Source: Chloroflexota bacterium (GTDB lineage: Bacteria > Chloroflexota > Anaerolineae > Aggregatilineales > UBA2796). Taken from it: DNA of 14,741 nucleotides. This document shows, piece by piece, positions 1 to 7,239 of this stretch. The notes under the pieces were generated by a model. It saw only the letters and a list, made by a program, of their open reading frames with translations, was not told the origin of the DNA and did not search any database. The position numbers and the translations under genes are program-made. How positions within the stretch are numbered: position 1 is the stretch's first letter; each line of letters begins with the position of its first letter. The DNA lies in assembly GCA_003695215.1 (NCBI GenBank), contig RFIM01000186.1, positions 1 to 14,741 of the forward strand, read 5' to 3'.

Positions 1-750
1 CACGCCTTCGATGGATTCGCCCGCGATGAACCAATAGTCCAGGTCGCCGCCTTCAGCGCGGAAGACGCGGTAGTCGCCGTAGTAGTTATCTATCTCTGCG
101 CCTAAATCAAAGCTACACTCATACGGCGTGTCATAGAACAAGCCGTAGACGCGCATAGCCGTGCCATAGCCATTCAAAGTGATGTAGAATGGCACGTGCT
201 TATAGAGCGGATCGCTATGCTCAGCGTCATAGCCCAGCGCGTCCGTGCTGCGCATGCGCAAATAGCGCCAATGCTTATTCAATTTGCCGCTCTTCTCGCC
301 AAAGCCATAGTAGCAATCATCCAGATCGCGGCTGAGCGTGTGCGCAATGCGCCCTGTGCGCGCATCATGCACATAACCAATCAGCGCGTTATCGCTGCAG
401 ACCGTGCGTTCATCAATTTGCCACGTCAAGCATGGATGCGATAGCTCCGCGTAGATCGTGACCGAATTGCACTCGATCTTCAACCGACTCGCGTACTCGG
501 TCAGGCTCGGCATACGCTGCGGAAAGCGATCAGCGATCACGGCACTGAGCGACTCGCGCTCCCAGCCTTCAGGCGGGCAGCTGCCGCGCTCATCCACGAA
601 AGACCAGGTCCGCTGCATGTGTGGATGTACAACGCCATGTGGCAGCCAACGCACACGCACAATGCCATCGGCATAGGTGCTGATCAGCAGTGGCGCATGT
701 CCTTCAAAGGTGAATTTCAGGTCGCCGTTTGGCAAAAGGGCGTAGCTCAT
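1..750 (-). CDS. Glycoside hydrolase family 31 enzyme (alpha-glucosidase-like), N-terminal part, cut by window edge
   Basis: The minus frame from an ATG at 750 stays open to base 1, giving 250 residues. An in-frame TAG at 796-798 lies just upstream, so the start is well bounded, although the ribosome site is weak. Residues 148-190 hold the GH31 N-terminal signature: YYGFGEKSGKL, then a TDALGYD segment and PLYKHVPFYI. This is the beta-sandwich that precedes the catalytic barrel in alpha-glucosidases and alpha-xylosidases. The catalytic barrel with its two aspartates lies beyond the left edge, so substrate (alpha-glucoside or alpha-xyloside) cannot be judged. No signal peptide is seen, so the enzyme is probably cytoplasmic. 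It follows the lycopene-cyclase-domain gene by 50 bases on the same strand and may be the last gene of the ABC exporter unit. The family call is strong; the specificity is open. Confidence 0.88.
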   Translation of the reverse strand, partial: MSYALLPNGDLKFTFEGHAPLLISTYADGIVRVRWLPHGVVHPHMQRTWSFVDERGSCPPEGWERESLSAVIADRFPQRMPSLTEYASRLKIECNSVTIYAELSHPCLTWQIDERTVCSDNALIGYVHDARTGRIAHTLSRDLDDCYYGFGEKSGKLNKHWRYLRMRSTDALGYDAEHSDPLYKHVPFYITLNGYGTAMRVYGLFYDTPYECSFDLGAEIDNYYGDYRVFRAEGGDLDYWFIAGESIEGV

Positions 751-800
751 GCTCAGGACAACTCTCTTCAGAAGATTTATACAACGTGCTTGAGTCTAGC

Positions 801-1202
801 TCAATCGGCGCTCTCGCGCTCGCGCTCAGCGCGCAGAGCTGCCCAGCCGCCGCGCAACAGGCGTGCAAAATAACGCAAGCGTGCCCAAAGACGCTTTCGC
901 TCGTGCCAGAAGATGAGCGTTTGCACCGCGAGCGCGCATAGTGTGCCGAAATGCAAGGCATGCTCAAGCGGCACGTTCACGATGGGCAGCAGAATCCCGC
1001 TCAGCGCGCGGATGTCCACTGCCCAAAGGCCCATGCCTAGCGCGAGCGAGTCCACAGCGATTAGGTAGAGCGTCGGTATAACGATGGCAGGCAGCCAGAC
1101 GCGCCAATGGCTGATCAGCAAGTCCAAGCCGATCAGCCATTGCAGCGCGATCAGCGGCGCGCTCCACGCCACAGTTAAGATCAAGTACGCTGAGCTGCTC
1201 AT
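801..1202 (-). CDS. Small membrane protein with a single lycopene cyclase domain (CrtYc/CrtYd/CarR type)
   Basis: The 133-residue product has three hydrophobic segments (about 5-28, 36-58 and 84-99) and an Arg-rich C-terminal tail. It matches the heterodimeric lycopene cyclase domain: an N-terminal YLILTVAW..P, an Asp at 51 in a membrane segment, G58-L-W60, then PLE at 78-80 and F85. In this family two such domains, on two small proteins or fused, close the beta-ionone ring of carotenoids in the membrane. Here only one domain is present, and the usual Pro-Leu-Glu-Glu ends in His (PLEH, residue 81). The ATG at 1202 lies four bases after the permease stop, without a good Shine-Dalgarno sequence, suggesting translational coupling. 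No other carotenoid gene is in view, so the role could be a cyclase half, or a diverged membrane protein of the same fold. Confidence 0.72.
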   Translation of the reverse strand: MSSSAYLILTVAWSAPLIALQWLIGLDLLISHWRVWLPAIVIPTLYLIAVDSLALGMGLWAVDIRALSGILLPIVNVPLEHALHFGTLCALAVQTLIFWHERKRLWARLRYFARLLRGGWAALRAERERESAD

Positions 1203-1206
1203 GCCG

Positions 1207-2454
1207 TCATTCTAGGCGGAAACGCACGATTCCGAAAGTGAAGAAGACGGCCGTGAACAGCAGCAGCATCAGCAGATTCGGCACGATCTCAGCAAAAGTC
1301 GCGTTGTAGTAGATCAGCTTGCTGAAGGCTTCCTGCGACCAAGCAATTGGCGAGACGATCCGACCGAGCGTTTGCATGAAAGGCGGCGTCAGATCGAGCG
1401 GCCACCACGCGCCGCCTAGCGGCGCCATCACCATAGGAATCAGGAAGCCCAGTCCAGCAGCTTGGTTAGCCGTCCGCGCTATAGCTGCAGCCGCCAAGCC
1501 GAGCGCTGTAGCGCACAGCGTGAAGCTAAAAATCACAGCCAAGACGCCGAGCGGATCGCCCCATCGCACGCCGATCAGCGTGCCAGCCAGGAACATCGCG
1601 CCGAAACTGAGCAAGCATAGCATGAACTGCCCGATTAACTTGCCCGTCAAGATGTAGGCGCGCGGCAAAGGCATGCTCAGCAAGCGCTGCAGCGTGCGAT
1701 TCTGCCGCTCTATGGCGAAGAGTTGCCCTAGCGCTGTGGCGCTGAACAGCACGAACATCGCGCCGATGCCCGGTATGCTCTGCCCAAAGCCTGTGCCTGG
1801 CAATTGCCCGTTGAGCGTATTGGTCGTCTCGCGCACTTCAAGCGGATCGGCTGCCCACTTGGCTTGCGTTTGCCGGTAGAGCTGCTCATAGAACGCCTGA
1901 TCGCCCGAGACGAGCGTTTTGACTGCCTGTGCAGCCGCAACTGCGCCGCCTAACCGCGCAATGACCGCGTCCAGGTAGCTCTGCGCAGTTTGGACAGCTT
2001 GGAAGGCGCCGCTGGGCACGCGCAGCTCAATTTTGACCGTCTGCCCAGCGCTCAGCGCCGCGCTGAAATCGCTCGGCAAAGTGATTGCCGCCAACGTCTG
2101 GCGCCCTTCGAGGCGTTGCCGCATGAATGCCACAATTGACTCAGCTTGACTCAATCCATCAAGCTGGCAGAAAGCGCTCTGGGCTTGTGGCGCGCTCAGA
2201 TCGCAGACTTCGAAGAGCGGCACGCCCGTCACTTGTTTGGCACCTTCCTGACGCAGCAGCGCCACGAATTGCGCCGCCAAAGGATCGCCGCTGTGCAGCA
2301 CATCGATGCGCTGAGTCTGCACAATCGGCGTTGCCGTGAAGAAGCCGATCATGACCGCGATGAAGATCGGCACTACAAATGACGAGAGCCAAGTGCCGCG
2401 CTCTGAGAGCTGTACGCGCAGTTGTGTGAGCGCGATATCTAGGATTCGCCGCAT
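1207..2454 (-). CDS. ABC-2 type exporter permease, second subunit
   Basis: The 415-residue product has the ABC-2 permease layout: one N-terminal membrane helix (about 22-40), a large extracytoplasmic domain (about 45-225), then five membrane helices (about 228-247, 270-294, 302-325, 333-352, 392-411). The stretch ERQNRTLQRLL near 249-259, before the second helix pair, is the family's cytoplasmic coupling segment that contacts the ATPase. The open frame continues far upstream into the neighbouring permease, but that extension is an out-of-frame shadow. I chose ATG 2454 because GGAGG lies seven bases before it; ATG 2460, which overlaps the upstream TGA as ATGA, would add two residues. It should pair with the 2457-3701 permease and the ATPase to pump a hydrophobic drug, lipid or peptide. 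The substrate is not predictable. Confidence 0.9.
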   Translation of the reverse strand: MRRILDIALTQLRVQLSERGTWLSSFVVPIFIAVMIGFFTATPIVQTQRIDVLHSGDPLAAQFVALLRQEGAKQVTGVPLFEVCDLSAPQAQSAFCQLDGLSQAESIVAFMRQRLEGRQTLAAITLPSDFSAALSAGQTVKIELRVPSGAFQAVQTAQSYLDAVIARLGGAVAAAQAVKTLVSGDQAFYEQLYRQTQAKWAADPLEVRETTNTLNGQLPGTGFGQSIPGIGAMFVLFSATALGQLFAIERQNRTLQRLLSMPLPRAYILTGKLIGQFMLCLLSFGAMFLAGTLIGVRWGDPLGVLAVIFSFTLCATALGLAAAAIARTANQAAGLGFLIPMVMAPLGGAWWPLDLTPPFMQTLGRIVSPIAWSQEAFSKLIYYNATFAEIVPNLLMLLLFTAVFFTFGIVRFRLE

Positions 2455-2456
2455 GG

Positions 2457-3701
2457 TCATACCTCCACGCGTTGGCTGAAACGCCGCAAGCCTATGCTGA
2501 ACGTCACAACGGCAAAGCCCGCCAGCACGGTCAGATGCAAGGTAGGGAATATACCGACCGATAGTTGAGTGAAGGCATTCGATCCCCAGTAAGTTGGCGA
2601 GAAGTAGCTCGCTGCGCCCAACGGCGCCGAAGCATCCGTGTTGGCGAAGAAAGCGCCGCCTAAAACGCCCATCACTACCAAAATGGCGCTGCTGAGCGCT
2701 TGCGCTTGCACCCGATCCTTCGCCAAGCCGACGATCAGCGTGCTGAGACCGATGAACGCCGCCGAGACGACCAACACGATCAACAACAGCGCCAAGATGT
2801 CCGTTCCCCACACGGGCGACTGCATGCCTATCAACACGCCTAGCAGGCTCGTGGCGATGATCAGCAAGGTCAGCTGCAGGACGCCGTTCACGTAAGTTGC
2901 GCCCATCAAGCCCGTCAAGATGGTCGCCCGTGTGGTCGGCGTGACCAGCATCCGCTGCAATGTGCCGTTCTCACGCTCCATCATGATCTGCACCAAGCCG
3001 ACTGCCATAGAGAAGCCGAGAAAGAAAACTGAGAGGCTCGGCGCAAACAGTTGCAGCGGCTCAAAAGTCGTCCGTTGAGTCCGTTCGCCTTGCACGACAG
3101 TGAAGGTGATCGGCAGCTCGGCACTGGCTACACGCTCAGCGATTTCAGCGGCACGTACCAATAGCAGTGGATTCTGCGCCACAGCTGCGCTCAGGGCGAT
3201 GTTGACGTTGATCAGCCTGTTCAAGAATTGGCGCAAGATGGCGTTCACGATCTGCGCGCTGATCGGGCTAGCGCCGTCGGCGTAGAACTCCAAGCTGACC
3301 TTCTGCTCGCCGAAAGTCGGGCTGAAGGCGTTCAGGCGCTCTGAGAAATCCTCAGGGATGAAGATCGCGGCCGCGGCCAGGCCGCGCTGTACGCGCCGAC
3401 GCGCCTCAGCGGCATCGCTCAGCCGCTCGGCCGCGATCAGCTCCGCCAAGCCTTCAGGCGGCTGTACAAAGAATGCTTCCAGCTGTGCGCCAAAGTTGCC
3501 GAATTGCGTGCCGCGATCCTGATTCACGATCAGCACAGGAATGCCCTTGAGCGGCGCTTCCGCCCTAGCCCCGCCAAAGGCAAGGCCGAAGATCGCAGTC
3601 AGCACTAGCGGCGCCACCAGGATGAAGAGCAAGCCCGTCGGATCGCTGAACCAGCGCCGCACATTCAAAGTCAGGATCAGCAAAACTTTTCTGATATCCA
3701 T
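2457..3701 (-). CDS. ABC-2 type exporter permease, first subunit
   Basis: The 414-residue product shares the layout of its downstream partner: helix at about 22-42, extracytoplasmic domain about 45-215, and a C-terminal five-helix bundle starting near 218. ERENGTLQRML (243-253) is the coupling segment typical of ABC-2 permeases. The ATG at 3701 is preceded by GGAGGG five bases away, so the upstream extension of the open frame to 3893 (inside the ATPase gene) is rejected. It begins 14 bases after the ATPase stop, and its TGA overlaps the possible ATG 2460 of the next permease. The two permeases differ clearly in their outer domains, so this is probably a heterodimeric exporter rather than a recent tandem copy. 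Family assignment is firm, substrate unknown. Confidence 0.9.
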   Translation of the reverse strand: MDIRKVLLILTLNVRRWFSDPTGLLFILVAPLVLTAIFGLAFGGARAEAPLKGIPVLIVNQDRGTQFGNFGAQLEAFFVQPPEGLAELIAAERLSDAAEARRRVQRGLAAAAIFIPEDFSERLNAFSPTFGEQKVSLEFYADGASPISAQIVNAILRQFLNRLINVNIALSAAVAQNPLLLVRAAEIAERVASAELPITFTVVQGERTQRTTFEPLQLFAPSLSVFFLGFSMAVGLVQIMMERENGTLQRMLVTPTTRATILTGLMGATYVNGVLQLTLLIIATSLLGVLIGMQSPVWGTDILALLLIVLVVSAAFIGLSTLIVGLAKDRVQAQALSSAILVVMGVLGGAFFANTDASAPLGAASYFSPTYWGSNAFTQLSVGIFPTLHLTVLAGFAVVTFSIGLRRFSQRVEV

Positions 3702-3715
3702 GAGCGCCCTCCAGG

Positions 3716-4687
3716 CTAATCGCGCAAGGCGCGCCCTGTCAACTGCAGGAAGACCATCTCGAGATTCGGCTCGACGATTTGGATTGCGCTTGGGATCAGG
3801 TTGTGGTCGTCTAGCGCACGGATGATATGCGGCAGAGCCTGCCTGCCATGATCGGAGAGTATCCGCAGCTTCTCGCCCAGATCGCCCTCGCACTCCAGGT
3901 CGGTGATAAACGGCAAGTCGCGCAGAATTGACTGAGCTTGCGCAACCTGCTCGGGCAAGAACTTCAGGACAATGGCATCGCGCACCTTAGTTTGCTGGAT
4001 CAAATCGATCTGCTTGCCGCAAGCGATCAGCTCGCCGTGATCCATGATGCCGACGCGATCCGAGAGCTCTTGCGCCTCTTCCATGTAATGTGTGGTGTAA
4101 AGCACGGTCATGCCTTGCTGATTGAGCTGCTTGACAGCTTCCAAGATGTTGCGCCTGCTTTGCGGATCAACGCCGACGGTCGGCTCATCCATGAAGACCA
4201 GAGACGGCTTGTGCAGCAAGCCGACGGCGATGTTCACGCGGCGTTTCATGCCGCCAGAGAAGGTCTCGATGCGTTCACGCTGACGGTCGCGCAGGCCGAT
4301 GAACTCGAGGACTTCATCGCAGCGCTTGGCAAGCTCTTCGCCGCGCAAGCCTTGCAGCTTGCCGAAGAATTCCAAGTTGGCGCGCGCACTCAGCTCAGGA
4401 TACAGCGCAATCTCTTGTGGCACCACGCCGATCAGTTTCTTGACCGCCAGCGGATTTTTGGTGATGGCATAGCCGCCAATGATGACCTCGCCTGAGGTTG
4501 GCTCAAGCAAGCCGCTCATCATATTGATAGTGGTCGTTTTGCCCGCGCCGTTCGGCCCGAGCAGGCTGAAAATCTCGCCGCGCTCAATGGTCAGTGAGAG
4601 GTTCTTGACGGCAAGGATGCCTTCGCCCTTGCCGTTGCGCGGCGGATAGCGCTTGGTCAAATTTTGAATAGTCACGAATGGCGTCAT
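3716..4687 (-). CDS. ABC exporter ATP-binding subunit (drug/lipid exporter type)
   Basis: The 323-residue cytoplasmic ATPase drives the two adjacent permeases. All nucleotide-binding motifs are intact: Walker A GPNGAGKT (44-51), Q-loop Gln91 in VVPQE, signature FSGGM (143-147), Walker B LVFMDE (163-168), D-loop around GVDP (172-175) and switch His200. The extra C-terminal part (about 230-323) matches the accessory domain common in DrrA/CcmA-like exporter ATPases. ATG 4687 has a GGAG motif about nine bases upstream. It is the first gene of the exporter unit, and its stop lies 14 bases before the next start. Candidate regulatory elements sit in the 136-base gap upstream. Confidence in the biochemical role is high; whether it exports antibiotics, lipids or a carotenoid-related compound is not shown. 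Confidence 0.95.
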   Translation of the reverse strand: MTPFVTIQNLTKRYPPRNGKGEGILAVKNLSLTIERGEIFSLLGPNGAGKTTTINMMSGLLEPTSGEVIIGGYAITKNPLAVKKLIGVVPQEIALYPELSARANLEFFGKLQGLRGEELAKRCDEVLEFIGLRDRQRERIETFSGGMKRRVNIAVGLLHKPSLVFMDEPTVGVDPQSRRNILEAVKQLNQQGMTVLYTTHYMEEAQELSDRVGIMDHGELIACGKQIDLIQQTKVRDAIVLKFLPEQVAQAQSILRDLPFITDLECEGDLGEKLRILSDHGRQALPHIIRALDDHNLIPSAIQIVEPNLEMVFLQLTGRALRD

Positions 4688-4707
4688 CTTTGGCTCTCCA
4701 GATGAGA

Positions 4708-4723
4708 TAGCTCTACAGAGCTA
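4708..4723. promoter_or_regulatory. 7-2-7 inverted repeat in the leader of the ABC exporter genes
   Basis: TAGCTCT, two bases, AGAGCTA: a perfect 7-bp palindrome with its near edge 20 bases upstream of the ATPase ATG. It lies between the candidate promoter and the ribosome site. A dimeric repressor (TetR- or GntR-like) operator is one reading, since such exporters are often repressor-controlled; a small RNA hairpin near the ribosome site is another. No regulator gene is in the window. Confidence 0.35.
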
Positions 4724-4770
4724 ATACGCCATCGTGCCTCAAAAGTTTCATGAGAATATAGTACTAAACA

Positions 4771-4799
4771 TATATAAGCAGTTCTAATGAGCCGACCAA
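4771..4799 (-). promoter_or_regulatory. Candidate promoter of the ABC exporter unit
   Basis: On the minus strand TTGGTC and TATATA are separated by 17 bases in an AT-rich patch unlike the surrounding coding DNA. Transcription would start about 75 bases before the ATPase ATG, leaving a leader that contains the 4708-4723 inverted repeat. Both hexamers are imperfect matches to the sigma-70 consensus, so this is a moderate-to-weak call. Confidence 0.4.
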
Positions 4800-4807
4800 T
4801 CGCTCAT
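4787..4807 (-). terminator. Weak hairpin after the esterase gene
   Basis: On the minus strand, downstream of the esterase stop, ATGAG plus CGA pairs with TCG plus CTCAT around a TTGG loop, with one bulged G. There is no following T-run, and the element overlaps the -35 of the candidate exporter promoter. It could be a weak terminator insulating the two units, or chance. Confidence 0.25.
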
Positions 4808-4823
4808 CAGGGACGCTGAACTT

Positions 4824-5819
4824 TTATTCTAAGCAACTGGGCAGGTCGCGCACATCGTGAGGCCAGAGCTGACCGTAGAAGGTCAAGTATTCGCGGACGT
4901 GCTCAGTCCAGTAGGCGATATCGTGATTGCCGCCAGGGTAGCGCGTGAAGCTGACCAAGATGCCGCGCTCGATCAAAGTGTTGGCGAATTGCGTCACGGT
5001 CGGCTCAAGCTCATCCTGCGCGCCGATGTCAATCCAAAAGCGCGGTTGCGCGCCGAGCGGAAAGGTGACTGTGCGCGCCAAAGCCAGCGGATTGGCTTCA
5101 GGCGGCGCATTATCTTCGTAGAGCGCAGGGCTGTGCGCGCCGACCGCGCCGAAGAGCTCGGGATAGCGGAAGCCGATGTACAGCGCCCAAAAAGCGCCAC
5201 GCGAGATGCCGCCAACGGCGCGCCCTTCGCGCGCGTTCCAGGTGCAGAAATTCTTCTCAACAGCGGGCAGCAAGTCATCCAGGATGACGCTCGCCCATGA
5301 GCGCGCCTCTGCGAAGATGTTCTGATCGGCTAACTGGCCGCCTGCAGGCATGATCAGGATCATCGGCGGCACCTCGCCTGCCTTCAAAGCTGCTTCATAG
5401 GCGCGCTGGACACCAACAGCTGTCCAGTCAGCCTGATCGCCGCCCTGCCTGTGCAGCAAGATCGCGAACGGATAGCGGCGCTGAGTCTCGGCATAGCAGG
5501 GCGGCAAATAGGCGCGATAAACAAAGGATTGCTGGGCAATTTGGCTGAAGAAGCTCAGCTCAACCGTCTGGCCGCGCTCTTCTGGGCAGCGGTAAGGTGT
5601 TGGCGTCGGCGGGAAAGTTGGCGTGGCCGTCGGTGTGACGGTCGGTGTGGGCGTGATGGTCGGCGTCAGGGAAGGCACGGCGGTCGGCAGGAGCGGCGTG
5701 ATAGTCGCTTGGCGCGCCGCGCGTTGTAGCGCTGCTGCAGTGGGATCGGGTGCCAGAGGATCGCAGGCAGCTAGGGCGAGCAGCGCGCACAAGCTGAGCA
5801 GAAGATATCTTATCGTCAT
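4824..5819 (-). CDS. Secreted lipoprotein esterase (alpha/beta-hydrolase, esterase D/antigen 85-like)
   Basis: The 331-residue product begins with a lipoprotein signal: a short charged start, a Leu/Ala-rich helix and a lipobox ending in Cys19 (LAAC). A Thr-Pro-rich linker (about 49-75) then spaces the catalytic domain from the membrane. From about 85 onward it is a putative-esterase (PF00756-type) alpha/beta hydrolase. The nucleophile is Ser206 in GISRG, the likely acid Asp269 in GAQDE, and the base His299 in GGNHD. A PMILIMPAGG strand lies in the expected place. Such enzymes cut ester bonds of acylated sugars, siderophores or glycolipids outside the cell. The gene points away from the FecR-like gene, with 73 bases between starts. 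No Shine-Dalgarno sequence is visible and a good -10 lies eight bases before the ATG, so the message may be nearly leaderless. The natural substrate is unknown. Confidence 0.85.
   Translation of the reverse strand: MTIRYLLLSLCALLALAACDPLAPDPTAAALQRAARQATITPLLPTAVPSLTPTITPTPTVTPTATPTFPPTPTPYRCPEERGQTVELSFFSQIAQQSFVYRAYLPPCYAETQRRYPFAILLHRQGGDQADWTAVGVQRAYEAALKAGEVPPMILIMPAGGQLADQNIFAEARSWASVILDDLLPAVEKNFCTWNAREGRAVGGISRGAFWALYIGFRYPELFGAVGAHSPALYEDNAPPEANPLALARTVTFPLGAQPRFWIDIGAQDELEPTVTQFANTLIERGILVSFTRYPGGNHDIAYWTEHVREYLTFYGQLWPHDVRDLPSCLE
5595..5675 (-). repeat. Low-complexity Thr-Pro coding repeat (lipoprotein linker)
   Basis: This part of the esterase gene encodes an irregular run of Thr-Pro dipeptides broken by Ile, Val, Ala and Phe (residues 49-75). 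At the DNA level it is a string of GTCGGTGT/GTCGGCGT-like units on the plus strand. It is a flexible spacer between the lipid anchor and the catalytic domain, a style common in secreted Chloroflexota proteins, and a place prone to repeat-length change. Confidence 0.75.
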
Positions 5820-5827
5820 GAGCGATC

Positions 5828-5856
5828 AGTATAGCGTAAGTTGCGGCTGCAGTCAG
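5828..5856 (-). promoter_or_regulatory. Candidate promoter of the esterase gene
   Basis: On the minus strand CTGACT and TATACT are separated by 17 bases (four and five matches to the consensus hexamers). The -10 ends eight bases before the esterase ATG, implying a nearly leaderless message, in agreement with the absence of a ribosome site. It overlaps the plus-strand promoter candidate at 5841-5869. Confidence 0.5.
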
Positions 5857-5869
5857 GGCGCGCTATGCT
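5841..5869 (+). promoter_or_regulatory. Candidate promoter of the FecR-like gene
   Basis: TTGCGG and TATGCT are separated by 17 bases. A GAGGA ribosome site follows before ATG 5893. The -10 region sits in CGCGCTATGCT, an 11-mer that recurs upstream of the plus-strand cupin gene (8936-8946). The two promoters of this divergent gap share bases 5841-5856, so polymerase could probably not occupy both at once. Confidence 0.45.
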
Positions 5870-5892
5870 CTTAGAGCGAGGATTTACCGCAT

Positions 5893-7236
5893 ATGACATA
5901 TGGCACACGCTCACACACGCTGCGCAATCCACAAGCTGTGGCTTGGGCAGTCATGCTGACTAGCTTCGCTATCTTTTGCTTGTTGATGGCAGTTGGCACT
6001 GCTGGCGCCTATTGGTTTCTGTTCGAATCGCGCGTGGAGATGAGTATTCGCCTGACGGTGAGCAAAGGGCGCGTCGACCTGACCTTGCCTGATGGCAGCC
6101 CTGCCAGCATCGCGCGGCAAGATTTCCCTGAAGCCAATGCGACCGTGCAAGTGGATAGCGTCTCGCAAGGCTACCTGACCTTTGAAGATAATTATTCCAA
6201 GCAGCTCATCGCCACAGTCTTTTTGATGCAAGGCAGCAGCCTGCAGATCGAGCGCGCTGCCCGCCCGCGCTTTGAGTGGAGCGCCGCGCCGTACGCCATA
6301 CGCCTGCGGAACGCCGTCGGGCGCTTTTGGATTGACGTGCCATCAGATGTGGCGCGCCAAATCGTGCTAGAAATTGCCTCTGAGGCAGGCACGGCGCGCT
6401 TCACTCAGAGCGGCAACTTCCGCCTGCACAGCAGCAGCCAACAGATGGATTTACATGTGGACAATGGCAGCGCTGAGCTGCAAGCGCTTAGCGGCGAAGT
6501 GCGCACGGTTGGCGTGGGCGAGATTGGCACTCTGCTGCGCGAGCCATTAGGCGTCGGCACCTTCATCGTGCGCGCCACACACCTCGAGCGCCTGAACGCC
6601 GATTTCGGCTCACAGCAGGATATCGACACGAATCCTGCCCTGCCGTTTGGTTGGGCGTGTACAAGCCGCGCCAATCGCCTGAACGAGCCGCAAGGCAACT
6701 TCGGGCGCAAATTGTTCGAGCAGCAGGTCACTTTGGTCATGCAGCGCCTCGGGCAAGGGCTGGATCACGCTGAGACCAGCTGCCAGTACACCTTCAGCGA
6801 GGATGACAGCCTACTGACTATCCCGCGCCGCAGCCTGAGCGCTTATGACTCGCTCTACATTCGCGCGCGCGTGCGCATCCGCCATCAGGACGTCTCGACA
6901 TGCGGCATTCAAGGCTCAGAGTGCCCTGTGATGATCCAGCTGGACTATCTGGGCGAGAACAACGCGCCTGAGCGGCCGCAAGTGTGGCGGCATGGCTTCT
7001 ACACTTGGCGCCCGCCAACTGATGAGAATCCGACCATCTGCGATACCTGCTTGCAAGAGCACGAGAAGATCAATCCCGATACCTGGTATATCTACGATTC
7101 AGGCGATTTGTTCAAGATTCTGCTCGATGCTCGCAAGCCTGAGAGCATCCTGCGTTTGCGCGTCTATGCCTCTGGTCACGCTTATGAGTCGATCATCGCC
7201 AATCTACAGGTGCTTGGCGGCCGCAAAGCGCAATAA
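5893..7236 (+). CDS. Membrane-anchored FecR-like protein with C-terminal beta-rich domain, function unknown
   Basis: The 447-residue product has one membrane helix (about 17-43) after a short basic start, then a large outer part. Residues 50-122 and 160-215 look like two FecR-type beta units: VSKGRVDLTLPDG with a later GYLTFED, and FRLHSSSQQMDLHVDNGSAEL followed by GEVRTVGVGEIGTLL. FecR domains occur in anti-sigma regulators but also in many surface proteins. The C-terminal half (about 265-445) is rich in beta strands and aromatic residues and ends in a strand like those of carbohydrate-binding jelly rolls. Six cysteines (256, 297, 337, 344, 383, 386) may form disulfides outside the cell. No sigma factor gene is adjacent, so an envelope or sensing role is more likely than classical FecR signalling. 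ATG 5893 has GAGGA about ten bases upstream. Its stop lies three bases from that of the converging Nudix gene. Confidence 0.6.
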   Translation: MTYGTRSHTLRNPQAVAWAVMLTSFAIFCLLMAVGTAGAYWFLFESRVEMSIRLTVSKGRVDLTLPDGSPASIARQDFPEANATVQVDSVSQGYLTFEDNYSKQLIATVFLMQGSSLQIERAARPRFEWSAAPYAIRLRNAVGRFWIDVPSDVARQIVLEIASEAGTARFTQSGNFRLHSSSQQMDLHVDNGSAELQALSGEVRTVGVGEIGTLLREPLGVGTFIVRATHLERLNADFGSQQDIDTNPALPFGWACTSRANRLNEPQGNFGRKLFEQQVTLVMQRLGQGLDHAETSCQYTFSEDDSLLTIPRRSLSAYDSLYIRARVRIRHQDVSTCGIQGSECPVMIQLDYLGENNAPERPQVWRHGFYTWRPPTDENPTICDTCLQEHEKINPDTWYIYDSGDLFKILLDARKPESILRLRVYASGHAYESIIANLQVLGGRKAQ

Positions 7237-7239
7237 AGC

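Noticed and set aside
196..444. Plus-strand open frame of 82 residues near the left edge
   Set aside because: It is antisense to the clear GH31 N-terminal domain.
704..967. 87-residue minus-strand frame between the GH31 and lycopene-cyclase-domain genes
   Set aside because: It overlaps both real genes out of frame and has no coding character.
2461..2811. Upstream extension of the second permease frame (would make a 534-residue protein)
   Set aside because: It runs inside the other permease gene in another frame, lacks membrane segments, and a GGAGG-supported ATG lies at 2454.
3702..3893. Upstream extension of the first permease frame (would make a 478-residue protein)
   Set aside because: It lies within the ATPase gene; ATG 3701 has a strong GGAGGG site and begins the usual N-terminal helix.
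481..4430. Frequent GATCAG/CTGATC words, as a possible HIP1-like genomic repeat
   Set aside because: They fall mostly in minus-strand genes, where they encode common Leu-Ile type codon pairs; no fixed spacing or intergenic enrichment is seen.
3938..4495. 185-residue open frame on the plus strand
   Set aside because: It is antisense to the ABC ATPase motifs, with no recognisable domain; a by-product of GC-rich codon use.
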